7,114 bases of DNA. It comes from an uncultured Collinsella sp. (lineage in GTDB: Bacteria > Actinomycetota > Coriobacteriia > Coriobacteriales > Coriobacteriaceae). The notes below the pieces were generated by a model. It worked only from the letters and a program-made list of their open reading frames with translations, was not told the DNA's origin and did not search any database. Every line of letters begins with the position of its first letter. The stretch's first letter is position 1. The position numbers were made by a program, and so were the translations under genes. Location of the stretch: the NCBI GenBank assembly GCA_902489855.1, contig CABUBS010000107.1:1-7114 (forward strand). Direction: 5' to 3'. Shown in pieces: positions 5,161 through 7,114 of this stretch.

Positions 5161-5207
5161 TCTACCCTACGCGGTGTGTCTATTTTCCAAATCCGCGAAC
5201 GGTAGCA

Positions 5208-5229
5208 ATTGGTCGGTAAATCGACCAAT
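5208..5229. repeat. 8-bp-arm inverted repeat between gntR and EIIA
   Basis: ATTGGTCG (5208-5215) and CGACCAAT (5222-5229) are perfect arms around a 6-base centre. The dyad begins 11 bases after the gntR stop. As RNA it would be a short hairpin but lacks a U-tract, so it is either a weak attenuator after gntR or a protein-binding dyad upstream of the EIIA promoter. Confidence 0.55.
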
Positions 5230-5240
5230 CTATCTCTAAT

Positions 5241-5945
5241 TTACAAGTAGAACTTCAGTCGCTCGGTGCAGTACACCTGACGGGAGATGAAAAGCGGCTC
5301 GCCGCTTGGAGCATAACGTCTATCGACAAACAGAAGCAGCGGAGAGTCCAGCTCCACGTTAAGGTATGCCGCCTCGAGCTCGCTCGCATAGCAGACCTCG
5401 AGCGTACGCGTGTTGGGGCCCATCTTGATCCCCTGGCGATCGAGTACCGCCATCAGCGAATCCTCGAGGGACTCATGCTCCAAAAAAGAAAGCGCAGCGG
5501 AATAGCTATTGGTTTCCAGCATCGTGGGCATGTCATCCACAAGGCGCAGACGACGACTACGCAATACCTTTTGGGTATCGTCTACGCCCAGGAACTTCGC
5601 GTCTCGCAGGCTTGGGAAGTCCCAACCCATTGCGAGAACCCTGGTAGACGCCTGTTTTCCCGCAAGCTGGCACGAATGGGTAAAGCTCTCACGGTCGTCC
5701 GCGGCATACATCTGTGTGTCCGACGAAACGAACGTGCCCTTGCCGCGGGCCCTCTCAACAAGCCCAGCATCTTCCATTTCTTTAATTGCGGAGCGAACCG
5801 TTATTCGGCTCACGCCAAATTGCTCGATGAGCTCCGCCTCGGTCGGAAGCTTATCTCCCGGGCGGTACGTGCCGTTGGCGATCGAATCAGAGAGCGCACG
5901 GACAATCTGTTTGTACAGGGGGATAACGCTATTTGCTTCAACCAT
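5241..5945 (-). CDS. GntR-family (HutC/UTRA) transcriptional regulator
   Basis: This ~234-residue protein has an N-terminal GntR winged helix (residues ~8-73: IPLYKQIVRALSDSI, then the helix-turn-helix EAELIEQFGVSRITVRSAI and the wing RARGKGTFVS). A UTRA ligand-binding domain fills the rest (~90-229), ending in DRRYAPSGEPLFISRQVY. HutC-type regulators commonly repress sugar-uptake operons and release DNA on binding a phosphorylated sugar or similar metabolite. Lying directly upstream of, and in line with, the PTS/deglycase genes, it probably senses the imported fructosamine phosphate, like FrlR-type regulators of fructoselysine loci. I prefer ATG 5945-5943 because AAAGG (5956-5960) is ten bases upstream; an ATG at 5954 would add three residues but leaves only one base after that Shine-Dalgarno. 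The family is secure; effector and targets are inferred. Confidence 0.93.
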   Translation of the reverse strand: MVEANSVIPLYKQIVRALSDSIANGTYRPGDKLPTEAELIEQFGVSRITVRSAIKEMEDAGLVERARGKGTFVSSDTQMYAADDRESFTHSCQLAGKQASTRVLAMGWDFPSLRDAKFLGVDDTQKVLRSRRLRLVDDMPTMLETNSYSAALSFLEHESLEDSLMAVLDRQGIKMGPNTRTLEVCYASELEAAYLNVELDSPLLLFVDRRYAPSGEPLFISRQVYCTERLKFYL

Positions 5946-5990
5946 ATCAACCATACCTTTGCAAGGAATCAGCAGCTTATAGATAGATGA

Positions 5991-6035
5991 CTTATATTGT
6001 ATTAGAACTTTTTAGGAGTCCATATATTTCCTAAA
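5991..6035 (-). promoter_or_regulatory. gntR promoter region with a 25-bp dyad
   Basis: On the minus strand TACAAT (5996-6001) is a good -10 candidate for gntR. The region where its -35 should lie is occupied by a dyad: TTTAGGA (6011-6017) and TCCTAAA (6029-6035), perfect 7-bp arms around 11 AT-rich bases. A dyad overlapping a weak -35 suggests an operator. The neighbouring TATATTGT (5993-6000) also occurs before EIIA (5132-5139). Confidence 0.45.
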
Positions 6036-6167
6036 TGATTCGGTAAACGGGGTGTTATTTCACTTTAGCGGGGTGCAGCGGCTACCAGCGGCAATCGTTA
6101 TCAACCTAGTTAGGCTAGTCCACCCACATCGTCTCCAGTTCGCCGCAGAGCCGCGGCCCCATATGGG

Positions 6168-6173
6168 TATACT
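6168..6173 (+). promoter_or_regulatory. Possible -10 element of the M16 peptidase gene
   Basis: TATACT on the plus strand lies 52 bases before the peptidase start. No convincing -35 is seen at the usual distance, so this is a weak call. Confidence 0.25.
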
Positions 6174-6193
6174 CTCGAGGATTCGACTCGATT

Positions 6194-6209
6194 CGCCCCC
6201 GCTGGGGCG
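6194..6209 (+). repeat. GC-rich hairpin in the leader of the M16 peptidase gene
   Basis: CGCCCC (6194-6199), loop CGCT, then GGGGCG (6204-6209) form a 6-bp all-GC stem ending two bases before the Shine-Dalgarno AAAGGAG (6212-6218). It may affect ribosome access. No T-run follows, so it is not a terminator. Confidence 0.5.
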
Positions 6210-6211
6210 TC

Positions 6212-6218
6212 AAAGGAG
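6212..6218 (+). promoter_or_regulatory. Ribosome binding site of the M16 peptidase gene
   Basis: AAAGGAG lies seven bases before ATG 6226, a near-ideal sequence and distance. It fixes the start of the peptidase. Confidence 0.8.
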
Positions 6219-6225
6219 ACTGCAT

Positions 6226-7114
6226 ATGCCCACCACCTCAACCGACCCGCGCGCCGCTGCTACCGCGCTGCTGGCGCCCGGTACCACCTGCCACGGTTTT
6301 GCCGTCGAGCGCTGCGAGACCGTGCCCGAGCTCGACTCGGACGCCTACGTGCTGCGCCACACCGCATCGGGCGCTCGCCTGCTGTACCTGGCGTGCGACG
6401 ACGAGAACAAGGCCTTTGCCATTGGCTTTAAGACGCCTCCGGCCGATTCCACCGGCGTGTTCCATATTCTTGAGCACTCGGTGCTGTGCGGATCGGCCAA
6501 GTTCCCCGTCAAGGAGCCGTTTGTCGACCTAATCAAGAGCTCCATGCAGACGTTCCTCAACGCCATGACCTACCCCGACAAGACCATCTACCCCGTTGCC
6601 ACCACCAACGAGCAGGATCTGTACAACCTGATGGACGTGTACCTGGACGCGGTGTTCAACCCGGCCATCTACACCAAGCCCACCATTTTTGAGCAGGAGG
6701 GCTGGCACTACGAGCTGGACCTGCCGGAGGGCGCCGAGGGCGCGGACGGCTCCGCGAGCCTGCGCGAGGGCACGCTGCGTTATAACGGCGTGGTGTTCAA
6801 CGAGATGAAGGGTGCGTTGTCCGATCCCATGAGCGTGCTGGATGACGCCGTCAACGCCGCGCTCTATCCCGACACCGCCTATGCGCACGAGAGCGGCGGC
6901 GACCCGCGCGCGATTCCCGCGCTCACCTACGAGCAGTTCCTGGACACGCACGCGCGCCACTACAATCCTTCCAACTCTTATATAACGCTCTACGGCGACC
7001 TAGATGTGGACCGCGCGCTGGCCTTTTTGGACGAGCGCTATCTGTCGCAGCCGAGTGCCGCGAGCCGCCGCATGGACGCTGCCGTTGCCGCCGGCGGCCA
7101 GAATGGCCTTCTTA
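6226..7114 (+). CDS. M16C/PreP-like zinc metalloprotease (insulinase family), N-terminal part
   Basis: The frame begins at ATG 6226 and is open for 296 codons to the right edge, so the gene is incomplete. It carries the inverted zinc motif HxxEH as H80-I-L-E83-H84 in GVFHILEHSVLCGS, with the third zinc ligand expected at E193 in NGVVFNEMKGA. Nearby segments typical of the PreP/M16C branch are FPVKEPF (93-99), SSMQTFLNAMTYPDKTIYP (105-123) and IFEQEGWHYEL (154-164). Full-length members are about 950-1000 residues and form a closed chamber that degrades peptides; bacterial copies without a signal peptide, like this one, are probably cytosolic. A short acidic/glycine-rich insertion (about 168-182) precedes the E193 region. 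The gene diverges from gntR and has no evident functional link to the PTS locus. The family is certain; its physiological substrate is unknown. Confidence 0.95.
   Translation, partial: MPTTSTDPRAAATALLAPGTTCHGFAVERCETVPELDSDAYVLRHTASGARLLYLACDDENKAFAIGFKTPPADSTGVFHILEHSVLCGSAKFPVKEPFVDLIKSSMQTFLNAMTYPDKTIYPVATTNEQDLYNLMDVYLDAVFNPAIYTKPTIFEQEGWHYELDLPEGAEGADGSASLREGTLRYNGVVFNEMKGALSDPMSVLDDAVNAALYPDTAYAHESGGDPRAIPALTYEQFLDTHARHYNPSNSYITLYGDLDVDRALAFLDERYLSQPSAASRRMDAAVAAGGQNGLL

Noticed and set aside
5231..5238. A single TATCTCTA near the end of gntR, similar to the box of arrays A and B.
   Set aside because: One imperfect isolated copy with no neighbouring boxes; probably chance.
6529..6960. 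A 143-codon minus-strand frame opposite the peptidase gene.
   Set aside because: Its product is Val/Gly/Arg-rich low complexity, and the plus strand carries the HxxEH peptidase motifs.

Overview
The window looks like part of a Coriobacteriia genome, most probably Collinsella or a close relative. The coding DNA is moderately GC-rich. The gene set fits a sugar-fermenting gut actinobacterium: a mannose-family PTS, a FrlB-type deglycase, a GntR/UTRA regulator, an M16C-type peptidase and an AlbA_2 regulator. The genus is inferred from protein flavour and gene order; no database search was run.

Layout from left to right. (1) Positions 1-788, minus strand: the N-terminal 262 codons of an AlbA_2 (Schlafen-type) putative transcriptional regulator that runs off the left edge. 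(2) Positions 789-1217: a gene-poor stretch. It holds two diverged copies of a ~70-bp array of TATCTCTC boxes, with a dyad and a possible promoter between them, and then the terminator of the PTS operon. (3) Positions 1218-5105, minus strand, read right to left: EIIA, EIIB, a strong internal terminator, a new candidate promoter, a fructosamine-6-phosphate deglycase-like SIS protein, a long perfect hairpin, EIIC and EIID. (4) Positions 5241-5945, minus strand: a GntR/HutC-family regulator with a UTRA ligand domain. (5) Positions 5946-6225: a divergent promoter region with a 7-bp-arm dyad. (6) Positions 6226-7114, plus strand: the start of an M16C/PreP-like zinc metalloprotease that runs off the right edge.

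How the genes fit together. EIIA and EIIB carry the phosphate and EIIC/EIID form the membrane channel. The SIS enzyme resembles FrlB/GfrF deglycases, so the substrate is probably an Amadori product such as fructoselysine, imported as its 6-phosphate and split into glucose-6-phosphate plus an amine or amino acid. Because the PTS phosphorylates during import, no separate fructosamine kinase is needed, and none is present. The UTRA regulator probably senses the phosphorylated substrate.

The least explained part is the duplicated TATCTCTC array upstream of the AlbA_2 gene. It looks like a multi-site operator bracketing a promoter. In the PTS operon, the most notable features are the split into two transcription blocks (EIIA-EIIB, then deglycase-EIIC-EIID) and the large hairpin ahead of EIIC.
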